49,183 nucleotides of DNA from Chara braunii (GCA_003427395.1 BFEA01000080.1:1232808-1281990); one strand, 5' to 3'. Positions 10,255 to 21,408 are shown, counted from the stretch's first letter. Notes: generated by a model not told the origin, from the letters alone. A program made the numbers and translations.

Positions 10255-11545
10255 ACCATTGTTGCTCTACTCGTCGGGCCCGGTGCAATCGGACTTCCTT
10301 GTTGTTGGTGGAAGATGTCGCTTGGTACTCCCCCACCCGCTAAGCCTTGCATATTCTCATGCATGCCTAAAGGAAAACCTTGTTCCGCTGGCCGCATGAA
10401 TTGCTCTCATGGCCCTTGTGCCATCCATGGAATGAAAGTTGATTGGTTCGCTGATAGGCCAAACGGCGGGCCCCATTGCTCGAAGGTAGGTGTTACTAAT
10501 CCCGGATGGATGCCTGGTGAGAATATCGGGTTGTTGTGGTTGGACGCCATCCCGCTTGGATGCGGTCCTATTGCTCCTCTTGGACCTCCTCCTGATGCAC
10601 TCGGTCTTGGTCCTAATGGGCCTTGATATTCTTGTCTTCCTGCAGATGAGCCTCGTTGATTGCCTTGCGACTGAACTAAAGTTGCCTCGTTCGGTTGTTG
10701 CCTTGATTCCTTCGGCACTTGTCTTTTATGTGAAAGAAGGCCTTGCATTGTCTGCATCGTGAAGTCACCGGTGAAGGTAGGTTGACAGTGAGTGTGTCTC
10801 CTTCGAAGGTGATCACCGAGACTTTATCCTTCATATTCACTCGTGCCGCCGGTTCTAAGTCGAACTTGAGATGAATTAGAGAGAGCCTCAATCGATCTGG
10901 TTTTGGTGGGCGGGCCAGCAATACCGTCCCGACCGCCTTATGTATCTGCGCTTCTAGGTAGAACATAGCGTCCAATGGTACCTGAACTGCAATCACCCAT
11001 AAAGTTGAATCTTCCTCTCTCCTCCACTGTTCACGCAATTGGGCCCTTGTGAGCCACGACTTGAAGTCTAGCGCGTATCTTGTGATTCCGAGAGTGATAT
11101 CATCATATCCTTTGGCTAACAGTCATCGTGCCACCACCGCTACTTTGCAACATACGATACAACGTTCAGACTCTCCAAACCCCACTTTTCCTCTTCGGAA
11201 GTTCTCTGCCTTGAAACTCCCATCCTGTAGACGTTCGTCATCATAGGCTCTCACCACGTCGTCGTTTAGCTTTTTTGATAAAAAAACTCGGTCCTTCCCG
11301 TAATATTACCGTCACCATGTGCTCTTTTAGCGAGTCTACTTTCGTTCTGTCGATTCTCTCATTGACCTTGAACGTGGCCTCTCTCCCTTTCACCGTCATT
11401 TCCCCTGGATCGGTTGCAGCTGTCATAATCCTTTCGTCGTAACATAGCCTTGCCAATTCTCTTATTTTGTCTTTTTCCTCCTCTTGGAGCGGTCCTGGCA
11501 CATGGGGTGGGGATCGTCCCCCTTCCGCCATAGGCACCTCCATTT
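10255..11545 (-). pseudogene. LINE ORF1 remnant (second, older element)
   Basis: Minus-strand frames at 11241-11543, 10676-11038 and 10407-10757 together resemble the intact ORF1 at 17194-19335. They include the N-terminal LCYDERIMTAATDPGEMTVK stretch, the WVIAVQVPLDAM segment and a CX2CX4HX4C zinc knuckle (CRQCKAFFHIKDKC), followed by a Pro/Gly/Gln-rich tail. ORF1 proteins of L1-like elements bind RNA and package the transcript. Frameshifts break the reading frame at least twice. Homology stops near 10255, so the 3' half with ORF2 is missing. This is unusual for a LINE, which normally loses its 5' end. The 10057-10254 stretch beyond it is unassigned. Confidence 0.8.
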
Positions 11546-11610
11546 CATTGACCCTCTAGGATCTCCTCGTTCCCTCTTTACTTCGGTGTTGCCGATGACG
11601 TCAATCCTAG

Positions 11611-12184
11611 GGCCTCGCCACACCTATCCCGAAAACACCGATTTGGAGAGCAAATGCATCACCACACCAACTCTCCAAAATCGGTGTCAGAAAAATTTTC
11701 GAGAGTGATCAGAACTCGGTTTTCAGGAGTGCTCGCGGACTGTGGTCGTTGCCCCGCCTGCAAAGTTGCCACTTTCGAGAGTGGTCCGCGACACCTCCGA
11801 TTGTGGCCTGAATTTCGAGACTGTGCCGTGATGGACAACCATCTGCGGCCAGCATTTTGTCGAGTTGGTTCGAGAGACTCTCGAACCGAGGCCTCTATCC
11901 ACTACTCACCACATGCACAAAAGATAAAAAATATGGCGGTGTATCTTTCCATGGTCTAGGAGAAAATTCATTCTCATTTTGCACATTCTGTGAGTAGTGG
12001 AGCAAGGCCCTTGCACCACCACACTGCACTCTCGAGAAACGCAGGTCTTTTCCGACACAGCGGAGAGCGCCCCCTTCGAGAGCGCAGTGCGGCGATGAGG
12101 TCTCTCGAACCGGTTTTCGCGATTTCTAAAGTTCAAGAGCGCTCTCGAACATTTTCCCGTTTTCGGGATAGGTGTGGCGAGGCC
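11611..12184. mobile_element. MITE or non-autonomous DNA transposon, 26-bp TIRs
   Basis: The left end GGCCTCGCCACACCTATCCC (26 bp in all, 11611-11636) is exactly repeated in inverted orientation at 12159-12184. A 5-bp direct repeat CCTAG flanks it at 11606-11610 and 12185-12189, fitting a target site duplication. The 574-bp interior has no transposase, but TTCGAGAG or its complement occurs about eight times, often near the ends, and one copy forms a perfect palindrome near 11869-11889. These could be transposase-binding subterminal repeats. The element lies just upstream of the ORF1 remnant, so it probably inserted into that LINE's 5' region. I cannot assign a superfamily. Confidence 0.85.
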
Positions 12185-12189
12185 CCTAG

Positions 12190-12544
12190 TCTTCGTGTCC
12201 TCTACCCCCACCTAGTCCTTCCACTTCTTCGATTTCCTCTTCACCTTCTACCTCTTGCGTCACATTTCTTCCTATCATCTTTCTTATGTTGAGGTCCGAT
12301 TGCAGGTGTCCGAGACAGCGTCCTCCATAGCCATGGCTATGACCTCCGTCAAAGCGGATAGTGCCGAATGTCGCCCCTGTCGCGGTCCTATCACGCCGGT
12401 AGGTCCCACGGCCAGACTCGCTTTTCGTTACCGGTAGGCCGCGCTTAGTCCGACTTAGCGCAGGCAGAAGCGGGCTGGTCGGGCCTCCCAAAAAAACCAA
12501 AAGAGTTTTTCTTGAGACTCCACTGCGTGCCGGAAGTTTGGGCA
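12190..12544 (-). other. probable 5' region of the older LINE
   Basis: The 136-codon minus frame across this stretch (12186-12596) has no recognised domain and starts inside the neighbouring LINE's poly(A) tail, so it is not a gene. Lying directly upstream of the ORF1 remnant, the stretch may be its leader, split by the MITE. This is inferred from position only. Confidence 0.3.
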
Positions 12545-12556
12545 AACTATTGAGTT
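12545..12556. repeat. LINE target site duplication, 3' side
   Basis: AACTATTGAGTT immediately next to the LINE poly(A) tail; it is identical to 19670-19681. Confidence 0.93.
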
Positions 12557-12584
12557 TTTTTTTGTTTTTTTGTTTTTTTTTTTG
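12557..12584 (-). other. LINE poly(A) tail
   Basis: On the minus strand this is three A runs separated by single Cs, directly between the element's 3' UTR and the target site duplication. It is the normal product of target-primed reverse transcription. Confidence 0.9.
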
Positions 12585-13056
12585 ACAAAAGGTCAAATTT
12601 TATTACCACAAACCGGGGCCGGGGACCCCACAATTCAACCCGGGGTTATCCTGGCAGCATCAGCTAGTTTAGCTTACGAGCGAAAACGCTCACCTTCATG
12701 GAGTAGGCTAATCTAGGCACAAAAATTGGCCAATACTGGGCCGCTGTCCTTAAACCATTCTAGCAAAACTTATGCACCAAGCCTGAAAAACCAACACAAA
12801 CCAAAAAAGGACAAACATCCTACCCACCAAACTACTACGAGGCAGAGCTAACACCACCCTAGCTATCCTGTTATCTACCCAACTAAAGTCCTGCCTAATA
12901 CGACAGGTGGACCCAAATGTCCAAAGAGCTCTACTGACACTCCCTCCACTGTCAAGCCGACTGCCCTTCTACTGCGAATTAAAGAACCGAGCACCCAGGT
13001 TCCAACCCCATCTCTACTCCTTCCAAAACCAAGTATCAAATACTAATTTCTCATCT

Positions 13057-16000
13057 TTAACTTGACGAGCTTCCCTCCAATGCCCCAAGTCTCGCCAAAC
13101 CCCATCCCCCTGATGTTCTCTTACCTTTCCTTGCCCAATCCGCCTGAATAGTATGGCGTAGCAAAGATCTGAACAAGGACCTGATTTCCTTGTTGGTCAT
13201 TTTCCTGTTGTCGAAAATCCGCCGGTTGCGTTGCTTCCAAATAACTTCACAACCTACCGCCCTGGCCGTCTGAGCGATATAACCCCAACCTTTCTGGAGA
13301 TCCATATTGTCTGGGACTTCCCCCAGCAGTACCCATAACCTGTCCCATGGTATAACATTCCCTGAGATACTCTCTCATAACCTCTGTCACCAATACCGAA
13401 TACATTTTGAGGCAGGGCAGTCATACCAAAAGTGGTTAATAGATTCATAGGCCATACTACATCTTTTACACGTTAACTCGACCTGCATACCTCGCTGGAA
13501 CAAGGTAACCGCAGAAGGGGTAGCGACCAGAGAGAGAAGCCAGAGATTAGCCACAATACGCAGATTAGGAGCTTGCAGTAATTGAGACCAGCAACGATAA
13601 ATAACTCTTTCTATCTGATTGGCATCACAGTCCAGGACTTGTCTCCAACGTGAGGTTGCAACTTGCAAGGGGGAACGAGTAGGACATTGGGCGTTATAGC
13701 CCTGAGCCACCGAATACTGTATCAAAGGTAAATCAACTCCCCCTTCACCTTCCCCTTTCCATCCCCACAGTTTTTGATCGATCTTCAAATCCATCAGAGT
13801 CTTACCCTGAGCAAATACCCTGCAGGACCATTCCCCCTCCTCATCACATACTTCACAGACTCTGATTTGAAATAGAGCCACATCCAACGGGGGGTGCGTC
13901 TCTTCTTCCTGGATAGTTAGTAGGCTGGGCTCGGCAGACCCTTACCACAGTTGAAACATTTTTTTCCCATTCAGCTCGATCTTTGTGAGTTTCCAAAAGG
14001 AGGGTGGATCCTCCAGGGGCAGAGTAATATACCAGGTCCCTGGCGGATCGATTCTCTCTGGACTCAAAATATAACGTCATTCAGGCGGAATAGCTTGGAT
14101 AAGAGCAGACAGTCGTTCTTCCACAAACCAGACTGGGCCCAATTTGGCCCTGAGCTCTAGTGGTGAGATCCATTGGTTAGAAAGGCTGTCTCAGATATCA
14201 TTTATTCTAAGCACCCCTCTTTCGATCCAGCATCTACCAAAACTCCCACCAGAAGCATCCGCTGAGAAGCTGGAACCATTCTCCTTTCGGATATGTGGAT
14301 TATCAAAGAGTGGTTGGAGCAGGATCTCCATTTTCGAAACTGGTTGCGGCCAAGCAGTAGGTCTGAGTTTCTTCCAGGCAGAAATAATTGCCTTCCAAAA
14401 TTCCGATTTAATATATCTATTTTGGTACGAGGTAAGCAATAAGCAGGTCCATACATCAGAGGGTCTGCACAAATTCCATTCTGAGGCTAAGATCTCTTCT
14501 GCCAAGGATATCCAGTGAGCTTCTTCGAAAGAACACATTGCTTTAATGATCCAACAGATCAGCATCGCAATACTTTTTCTTTGTGGATCGATCAAGCCAA
14601 GTCCCCCTTCTGATTTAGGGAAGCACAGTAGTTCTCAGACAACTTTTATCAAAAAACCTTCATTTACCTTAGCAAAAGGCTTCCAGATGAATCTGGATGC
14701 ACATCTCCTTATCATAGTGCACAAGTTCTTTCCCGTCTTACCACAGCCACGAACCATAGCAGCGCAAACAAAGCGCAGTTAATGACCATAGCCCGTCCAA
14801 AAAACGAAAGATGATGTGCCTTGCCCCAAGTGGAAACTCTCTGCATGGTGCGCTGTAATAAAGTACAAGATAGCAAGGCAACCTATACCCCTAAAAACCT
14901 CTCTGAGTCTCCTTCCTTAACTCGTTTCATTCCCCAGTTCATCACCAGGGAGTGTGATGCGGGCCGAAAGAACACTGATTTCGACCAATCAACCGAGGCC
15001 TCAGACAACTCAGAGTACTCATCTAAACAGGTCTTCAAGGCACCCATAGAGGAATCTGTGTTTTCAGATATCGCAAACAGATCATCAGCCAAAGCTTTCA
15101 CTTTGCACTAAGAGTTGCCTGCTTTGAGGCCTCTGATGGTCGTGTTTGCCCTTATATTACAGAGGAGGTTTTCAATTTGCAGAACAAAGAGAAGAGGGGC
15201 AAAGGGACATCCTTGTCTTAAAGACCTGGACAGGGCAAAAGGCTCTGAAAGGATACCGTTGACCATCACAGCCGCCGTTGACTTTGAATACAGAGCAATC
15301 ACCCAGTTATAAAGGTTCTCCCCGAATCCCAGGTGTCTAAGCGTGGAAAGGACATACGTCCAATTCACGCGATCATAAACTTTCTCAAGATCAAGCATAA
15401 GAATCGTGATATCTGCGGATGTGTTCTCTACTACTTCCAGAGATTCAATGGCCGTAACTATATTATCAAATATAGATCGACCTTGCACAAAGGTTGCTTG
15501 GTCTTTGCCAACCAAACCAGGCAAATACCGACCAAGCCGCCTTGCCAAGACTTTGGCCAGAAGTTTATAGGAAACGTTCAGTACAGAGATAGAACGCCAA
15601 TTTCTTATTTCTGACCGATCACCTTTTTTGTATAACAACGAGATGATCTCGTTCCTCATTCCTTTAGATAGGCCTTTTCCCAGCAAGACCTGATTGTAGA
15701 TATCCACTAACTCTTCTTTAATCGAATCCCAAATAAGTAAGTAGAGTTCTACGGGGAGACCGTCATCCCCTGGTGCGTTCCCCTTAGCCATAGAGCATAA
15801 GGCGGTCCAAGCTTCTTCTACCGTAACCGGGTGGTCCATATCCAGCTTACCTTGAGTAGACAATCTAGCTGTAAATGAGGACCAATGCCTCGATCCGTCC
15901 GTGAGGTCCGTGGTAATATCCTCTTCTAGCCTTCTCGTCGTAAGAATATCTTGGTAGTACATTGCCACATACGTGCATAACTGGGATTGTTCACATGCCA

Positions 16001-17207
16001 CTGGGAGCTCCCAATCAAAGGGATGCATCAACTGACTCATAGGATGGGACAGGCGTTTTGGAGACAACTTCTGAAAGGTTTCACGAGTCATTCTATCATA
16101 CACCGCTATGCCTTTAACTTTCAAGCGCTCTGCTCATATCTCTGACTGTTCCTGTTGATATGAGTCCCACTCATCCATACATTTTTCCCTGATCGGACTC
16201 CAAACCAAGTTCGAAATGGGATAAAGGTTCATCCGAGCCTCGACATACTTAACTTTCTTAATTAAGTTCATTTCCTGGTTCTTTCGACCAACTGCCAGAA
16301 TGCGTGAGAAGAGGTTCAGGTGGCTCGAAAAAATACGAGAGTTTGCATCCCACCAATCGGCCTTAGAAGAGAATGTTTCCAAATTTTTCTTCCAATCCTC
16401 CCAGAATCTTTCCATCCAATCAGTCACTCCGGGGTCTTTGAGAATAACTGTATTTACTCTAAAGTACCCCGGCCCTCTCTCCAATTTCAAGGAATTGAAA
16501 CTCGCTTTAACAGGTTTATGGTCTGACAGAGTCTGTGGATACTCTACAATATCAATAGTGGCGTGCCAGGCCGCAGGAGAAAGGAGGGAAAAATCCAATC
16601 TCCTGCAAATAGTACCTACTCCTTCGCGAATATTTGAAAACCAGGTATATCACGGCTCTTCGGAATGGAGTAAGCTATGTGGCTCTGTTAAATCCATTTC
16701 TTTCATTAAATCGAGCAGAGATTTCACGTCCTGATTGCCCCGAATCGACTCATTCCTATCTAGCGTAGTATTCCAATCCCCGGCAAGGACTAGGTTTTCA
16801 CATTCAGGAATGAATAAGGGGAGATCCTCGAAGAAGATTCTTCGTTCCCGTGCATCAGGTGGAGCATAAATATTGGCAATTACCCACTCCTGACCTTCTA
16901 TCCATAGCTTAATCCAAGACCATCTACCCCAGAGATCAGCAAAAAAGTCAACAATTTCAGCATGGAGACTCCGATGGACTAAGATGGCTACACCCCCTCT
17001 AGAGCCCCTGGCTGGAGACCAAATATGTGGGTCATCCCACCATGCACCCAAGGCCTCAATCTTAGCTTCCGACAGTTTGCATTATTGCAAGCAAATAATG
17101 TCAACCTTTTTTTCATGAATCTAGCTTTTGAGCCGCCCTTTCTTGTTCCTACCCGAAGTATCCCCCAACCCGCGGATATTCCATGAGACGATATTAAGTA
17201 TGCCCAT
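13057..17207 (-). pseudogene. LINE ORF2: endonuclease, reverse transcriptase, zf-RVT (broken)
   Basis: The start ATG at 17207-17205 overlaps the end of ORF1 and gives MGILNIVSWNIRGLG, the first conserved block of APE-type endonucleases. GDWNT and LSDHKPV, containing catalytic-site residues, follow at about 16760 and 16525. The reverse transcriptase at 14883-16124 shows NAPGDDGLPVE, MLDLEKVYDRVNW, a RQGCP block and ADDLFAI, so both catalytic aspartate motifs are present. The C-terminal region includes QPLFDNPHI (about 14300) and a zinc-binding CKRC-H-C motif before 13387. One frame carries five premature stops (17121, 17082, 16650, 16134, 15108) before the ADD motif and another at 14883. Frameshifts follow between 14883 and 14595 and again after 14191. 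Confidence 0.92.
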
Positions 17208-19335
17208 TCATGGCAGAGAATCCAGCCGATTGGATCAGGGAAGAAGAGGGTGCAGACTCCACTGTTGCCTGAGACCAGGCAATCAACCGGGCCTGCTTAA
17301 GAAATTGAGAGTTCAATTTCTTCTCTTTCCCCAGCTTGGCGTTGAGCTCATACAGAAATTCAGGAGACAAGGCGGGGGCTACCTTAATCCTACGAAGATC
17401 CGATTTGCTGCCTTCTGCAAACCAGGCAAGTGGGAGCAATCGAAGCCCTTCAGCTTCGAGTAGTTCCAGCTGTCCTGGTTGGAAGCGAGCATAAAAAAGG
17501 GGCGCATAGTATTTTACCCTTTTACCTGTCGAATCCACCAAAAATCGGGGCATGGAAATTTCAGCGATAATACGCATAGAAAACTTGTTGTGGAACAGAT
17601 TTCTGGCCAATGATTCAGAGGCTATCGGCATCGGGGATTCCGGACAACTCATACTGAATAAAAGGGGGTTGCCATCAGACCCTAACCAAGAGACGACCCA
17701 AATTGAATCTCGTACAAAGGAGCAGACAATCGGTAGGAGTTTTGTCTCCATGACCGATTGACCTTTAGCTAGAGCATGCAAACGGACGCGAGTAGATTTG
17801 CGCTCACCTGTAGCGGAAGAGGGAGTACCAGAGTTGAAGGATCCTTCGTTGGAGCTACCTGAAGCTTCTGCGTGGATTTCGTCAACGCGGATCTCAACTC
17901 CTCCTCCTTCTGAAACCCGCCTTTGTTTCCCCGGGGATTCCCCACGTGCTCGGCTTCCTCCGAAAGGCAGCCCCTGACCCCCGGACTGATGGGGAGGGGG
18001 TTGAGTAGGAACCCCCATGTAACCTGGATATTGACCGGGCGGTAGGCCAGACCACCCTTGGTTCCAGGGGGTGAAAGCATGGAGGTTTGAGAATGACGGA
18101 CTTGCACCCAGGGGAGAAGCCCCCTGTTGACAAGTCGGTTGTTGCATGACAAACGGATGGGGGGGTAACCCCTGTAGAAACGACGCCCATCCACCCGCCA
18201 TCATAGCCGAATTAAGCATGCCGGCTTGAGCAGGTTGAAGATTGCCGACCACTTGTTGGGTAGGCGTGCCTCTCGGAGAGAACGTAGGGTTGTTACGTAC
18301 ATTAGCACCCGCCGGAGTACTTGAGTTCGCCGGAGCCGCAGACGAAGCAGCCCCGCCTTGCTGTTGTTGTTGCACGCCTCCTCCAGGTGGAGGAAGAGGA
18401 CCCTGATATGACGGACTAGCGCCTCTAGCCCGGCCATTCGATGCTGAGCTGAGCGGTTGATTACCAAACTGTCCACCCCGAGTTCGTCGACTCGGTCTTC
18501 TACAAGTATCCTCTGTGTGAAAGAAGGTGCGGCACCTTCTACACCACTCTGATTCGGCGTCAGCCATTCTGACCTCCAACATATCACCTTGATGTGTTTG
18601 GATCCAAATTTTGTCCTTCATGTGCTCTCTCCTGGATGGCTCAATATCAAAACGTAAGTTCACCAACTTTGGATCCGTCTCATCAGCTTCAGGGAGATGG
18701 CGCTTCAAGATCTTGCCGATAGCCCGCTCCACATGAACGTGAATAAACACCATCTCATCAAGTGGAACTCCCACTGCAACCACCCAAAATGTATCTTGAT
18801 CAACCGTCCCTCTCCAGTCTCTAACCTCCGCTCGAGTCATCCATGGCTTGAAGTCTGTACGATAAATAACCCCCGCCAACTCCACGAAGTCGGTTCTCTT
18901 AGCAAGCATCCAATTGGTGACCTCTTGAGATCTTGGAATGTACGAAACCACATTAGGGCTCTCCACCTTTATCCTTCCCCGCTTGAAATCTTGACCGAAG
19001 AGTTCATCACTAATCCAGCCATCTTCATATGCTCGAATAGCATCCTCCTTCACCCTCCTCGGTAAGAATCTAGCCCCCTCACGGAAAATAATGGTGACTG
19101 TCCTTCCCTTAAGCCATTTCACCTTCACTTCATCCACCGAAATGTTTAAGGTAAATTTCACTTCTCTTCCATGAACCTCCATGACACCAGGGTCAATGTC
19201 CGTCGGGACAATACCCTCCTCATAGCAGGCTCTAACCATTTCCAAAATTCGTTCCTCTTCCAGACGGTAGTCGCCAGGAACTTGGCTCCTTGCATCCGGT
19301 TCGGTACCCCCCTGAGGGGGGGGATCAGCTTCCAT
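17194..19335 (-). CDS. LINE ORF1 protein, zinc-knuckle RNA-binding type
   Basis: An uninterrupted frame of 713 codons. Residues about 25-260 form a DUF4283-like N-terminal region, and a CX2CX4HX4C zinc knuckle follows with C265, C268, H273 and C278. About 230 residues rich in Pro, Gly, Gln and Ser come next, then a globular C-terminal part of about 190 residues (KGQSVMETKLLPIVCSFVR onward). This layout is typical of ORF1 in plant L1-like LINEs, whose product binds the element's RNA and acts as chaperone. The start is the first in-frame ATG after the 334-bp leader. Its stop codon (17196-17194) lies 14 nt inside ORF2. Intact length while ORF2 is broken suggests younger age, chance or selection; I cannot separate these. 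Confidence 0.9.
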   Translation of the reverse strand: MEADPPPQGGTEPDARSQVPGDYRLEEERILEMVRACYEEGIVPTDIDPGVMEVHGREVKFTLNISVDEVKVKWLKGRTVTIIFREGARFLPRRVKEDAIRAYEDGWISDELFGQDFKRGRIKVESPNVVSYIPRSQEVTNWMLAKRTDFVELAGVIYRTDFKPWMTRAEVRDWRGTVDQDTFWVVAVGVPLDEMVFIHVHVERAIGKILKRHLPEADETDPKLVNLRFDIEPSRREHMKDKIWIQTHQGDMLEVRMADAESEWCRRCRTFFHTEDTCRRPSRRTRGGQFGNQPLSSASNGRARGASPSYQGPLPPPGGGVQQQQQGGAASSAAPANSSTPAGANVRNNPTFSPRGTPTQQVVGNLQPAQAGMLNSAMMAGGWASFLQGLPPHPFVMQQPTCQQGASPLGASPSFSNLHAFTPWNQGWSGLPPGQYPGYMGVPTQPPPHQSGGQGLPFGGSRARGESPGKQRRVSEGGGVEIRVDEIHAEASGSSNEGSFNSGTPSSATGERKSTRVRLHALAKGQSVMETKLLPIVCSFVRDSIWVVSWLGSDGNPLLFSMSCPESPMPIASESLARNLFHNKFSMRIIAEISMPRFLVDSTGKRVKYYAPLFYARFQPGQLELLEAEGLRLLPLAWFAEGSKSDLRRIKVAPALSPEFLYELNAKLGKEKKLNSQFLKQARLIAWSQATVESAPSSSLIQSAGFSAMNGHT

Positions 19336-19669
19336 CTTGGTTAGCAGTCAAGCTTACACTTATGAGAGACGCCTTTCCCTACTGCGGAGGGAGGAGAAAA
19401 CCAGCGTTACCAGAAAAACGCAAAGAATTGGGCGATAACAGCTGTGAGGTAGGGGCGAGGCGAAGAAATCTAGTTGCTGACGTGATCATCTATGGCCACC
19501 GCCATAGTCCCATGACAAGGCACGGGTATTGGGGCGTCACCTACGGCAGTCCTTCCACGACGGAAATCGCGCCGTCAACTAGGCCTGCCGAAGCAAGCGA
19601 CGTTACCGCCGGTGGTAACGACGGTCCGGCCTCGCCTTGAATTTTCAATTTGGTAAAGAATTTCGATGT
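19336..19669 (-). promoter_or_regulatory. LINE 5' leader, presumed internal promoter region
   Basis: 334 bp between the 5' target duplication and the ORF1 ATG. In L1-like elements this segment carries the internal promoter. It is GC-rich, with short palindromes such as TACCGCCGGTGGTA near 19606-19619. The regulatory role is inferred from family knowledge and no defined promoter box is visible. Confidence 0.5.
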
Positions 19670-19681
19670 AACTATTGAGTT
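19670..19681. repeat. LINE target site duplication, 5' side
   Basis: AACTATTGAGTT at the 5' boundary of the LINE; the 12 of 12 match with 12545-12556 fixes the element's ends. Confidence 0.93.
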
Positions 19682-19733
19682 GTTGTTCCTACTCTTCCTT
19701 TATTTATTTTTTTCTCTTTTTTCTTACGTTACC

Positions 19734-19822
19734 TGATCGGACATCCGGGACCCCCGTGACCGTCAGGGACTGTCCGATCGGACAACCGGTCGGCCGTCCG
19801 CCGGGGGCCTTACGTCCGATCA
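19734..19822. repeat. cluster of GATCGGAC/GTCCGATC inverted motifs
   Basis: TGATCGGAC (19734-19742) and GTCCGATCA (19814-19822) are exact inverted copies, and a perfect palindrome GTCCGATCGGAC (19772-19783) lies between them. The 89-bp segment could be a tiny MITE or a protein-binding cluster. Confidence 0.45.
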
Positions 19823-20689
19823 AAAAAAAATTTAGGGGGGTCTAGGACATGGACTTGGGTGGAGAACCCGGGGCGCCGGCGGGAAGAATTGTTGGAGGCT
19901 GGTAGGGCCTCCAAAAGCGAAAAAAATGGGCCTAATCTGGACCGTCAGATCTGCGAGATCGACGTCCCAGATTGGGCTATTTTCGAATTCGAAATTGGGG
20001 TCCCTGGCGTTCTGCCCCACACGTCTTGCCCCGCGCGCTGTCGCCGGAGTTCCGTGTTGCCAATGCCGAACTCCGCGTCGACGAGCGCGACCCCACGCGC
20101 CATCGCCCGCCCACGCCAGGTGAGCCACCTTCGTCCACCTCCTCCCCCTCCTTCTCCTCCTCCCGCTTCTCCTATCTTCGTCCTTCCGCTTCTCCACTCC
20201 TCGTCCTCCTCCTTTTCGTCTTCCTCCTCCTCCTCCTCCTCCTCCTCCACCCCCTCCTCCTTCTCCTCCTCCCCCTCCTCTTCTTCTTCTTCCTCCTCCT
20301 CCGTTTCCGTGGCCACCTCCTCCTCCACCTCCTCCTCCTCCTCCATCGTCGGGCCCTCCTCTTCTTCCTCCTCCTCTTCGTCCTCCTCCTCATTGTCCTC
20401 CTCGTCGTCCTCTTCCTCGTCCTCCTCCTCCTCGTCGTCGTCCTCCTTGTCCTCCTCCACCTTCTCCTCTTCTTCCTCCACCTCCTCTTCTTCCTCCTCC
20501 TCTTCCTACTCCTCGTCGTCGTCCTCCTCCTCCTCTACTTCTTCCTCCTCCTCCTCCTCTTCTTCTTCTTCATCCTCTAAGTTCTCTCCCTCCTCCTCCT
20601 CCATCGCCGTGTCCTCCTTTTCCTCCATCGCCGTGGCCTCCTCCTCCTGCGCGTTTTCTTCCTCCTCCTCCTCCTCCTCCTCCTCCTCC

Positions 20690-20774
20690 NNNNNNNNNNN
20701 NNNNNNNNNNNNNNNNNNNNNNNNNNNNNNNNNNNNNNNNNNNNNNNNNNNNNNNNNNNNNNNNNNNNNNNNNN
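20690..20774. other. assembly gap (85 N)
   Basis: A run of Ns inside the CTC-rich module. True length there is unknown. Single Ns at 23584, 23589, 23607, 23617, 28933 and 37955 mark further low-quality consensus at simple repeats. Confidence 1.
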
Positions 20775-21376
20775 CCTCGTCTTCCTTCTCCTCCTCCTCC
20801 TCCTCCTCCATCGTCGGGGCCTCCTCCATCGCCGCGGCCAATCACTTCGGCCCCATCCCAGTTGTCCTCCTCCTCCTCCTCTCCTCCTCCTTCACCTCGT
20901 CTTTCTTCTCCTCCTCCTCCTCCTCCTCCTCCTCCTCCTCCTCTTCTTCTTCCTCCTTCTCCTCCTCCTCCTCTTCGTCTTCTTCTTCCTCCTTCTCTCC
21001 CTCCTCCTCCTCCTTCGCCGTGGTCTCCTCTTCCTCCACCTCTTCTTCCTCCGCCTCCTTTTTCTTCGTCCTCCTCATACTCCTCCTCGTCCTTCTCCTC
21101 TTACTCGTCCTCTTCTTCTTCGTCCTCCTCCTCCTTCTCCTCCATCGTCGGGGCTTCCTTCTCCTCCTCCATCGTCGGGGCCTCCTCCTCCTCGTTCGTC
21201 ATCCTCCTCCTCTTCGTCTTCCTCCTCGTCCTCCTCCTCGTCCTCCATAGCCATGGCCTCCTCCTCCCCCGCTTCTTCTTCTTCCTCCTCGTGCCGCCAA
21301 TCCCTGTCCCCCTACTGGTCGTTCTCCTTCCCATCCTCACCGATTCGACAACGGCCTCCTCCTCCCCGACTCCTTT

Positions 21377-21408
<32 letters not shown>

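Larger units (their letters stand above)
12557..19669 (-). mobile_element. near full-length L1-like LINE
   Basis: This 7.1-kb non-LTR retrotransposon is bounded by a perfect 12-bp target site duplication, AACTATTGAGTT, at 12545-12556 and 19670-19681. Its 3' end on the minus strand is an A-rich tail interrupted by single Cs (12557-12584), preceded by AATAAAATTTGACC. From 5' to 3' it has a leader (19336-19669), ORF1 (17194-19335), an overlapping ORF2 (start 17207) with endonuclease, reverse transcriptase and zf-RVT, and an untranslated tail. Such elements copy themselves by target-primed reverse transcription. The intact duplication and tail suggest a fairly recent insertion, yet ORF2 is broken and it cannot be autonomous now. 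Confidence 0.95.

Noticed and set aside
12186-12596. 136-codon minus frame beginning with a Lys-rich stretch
   Set aside because: Its start lies inside the poly(A) tail of the neighbouring LINE, so it is not a gene.
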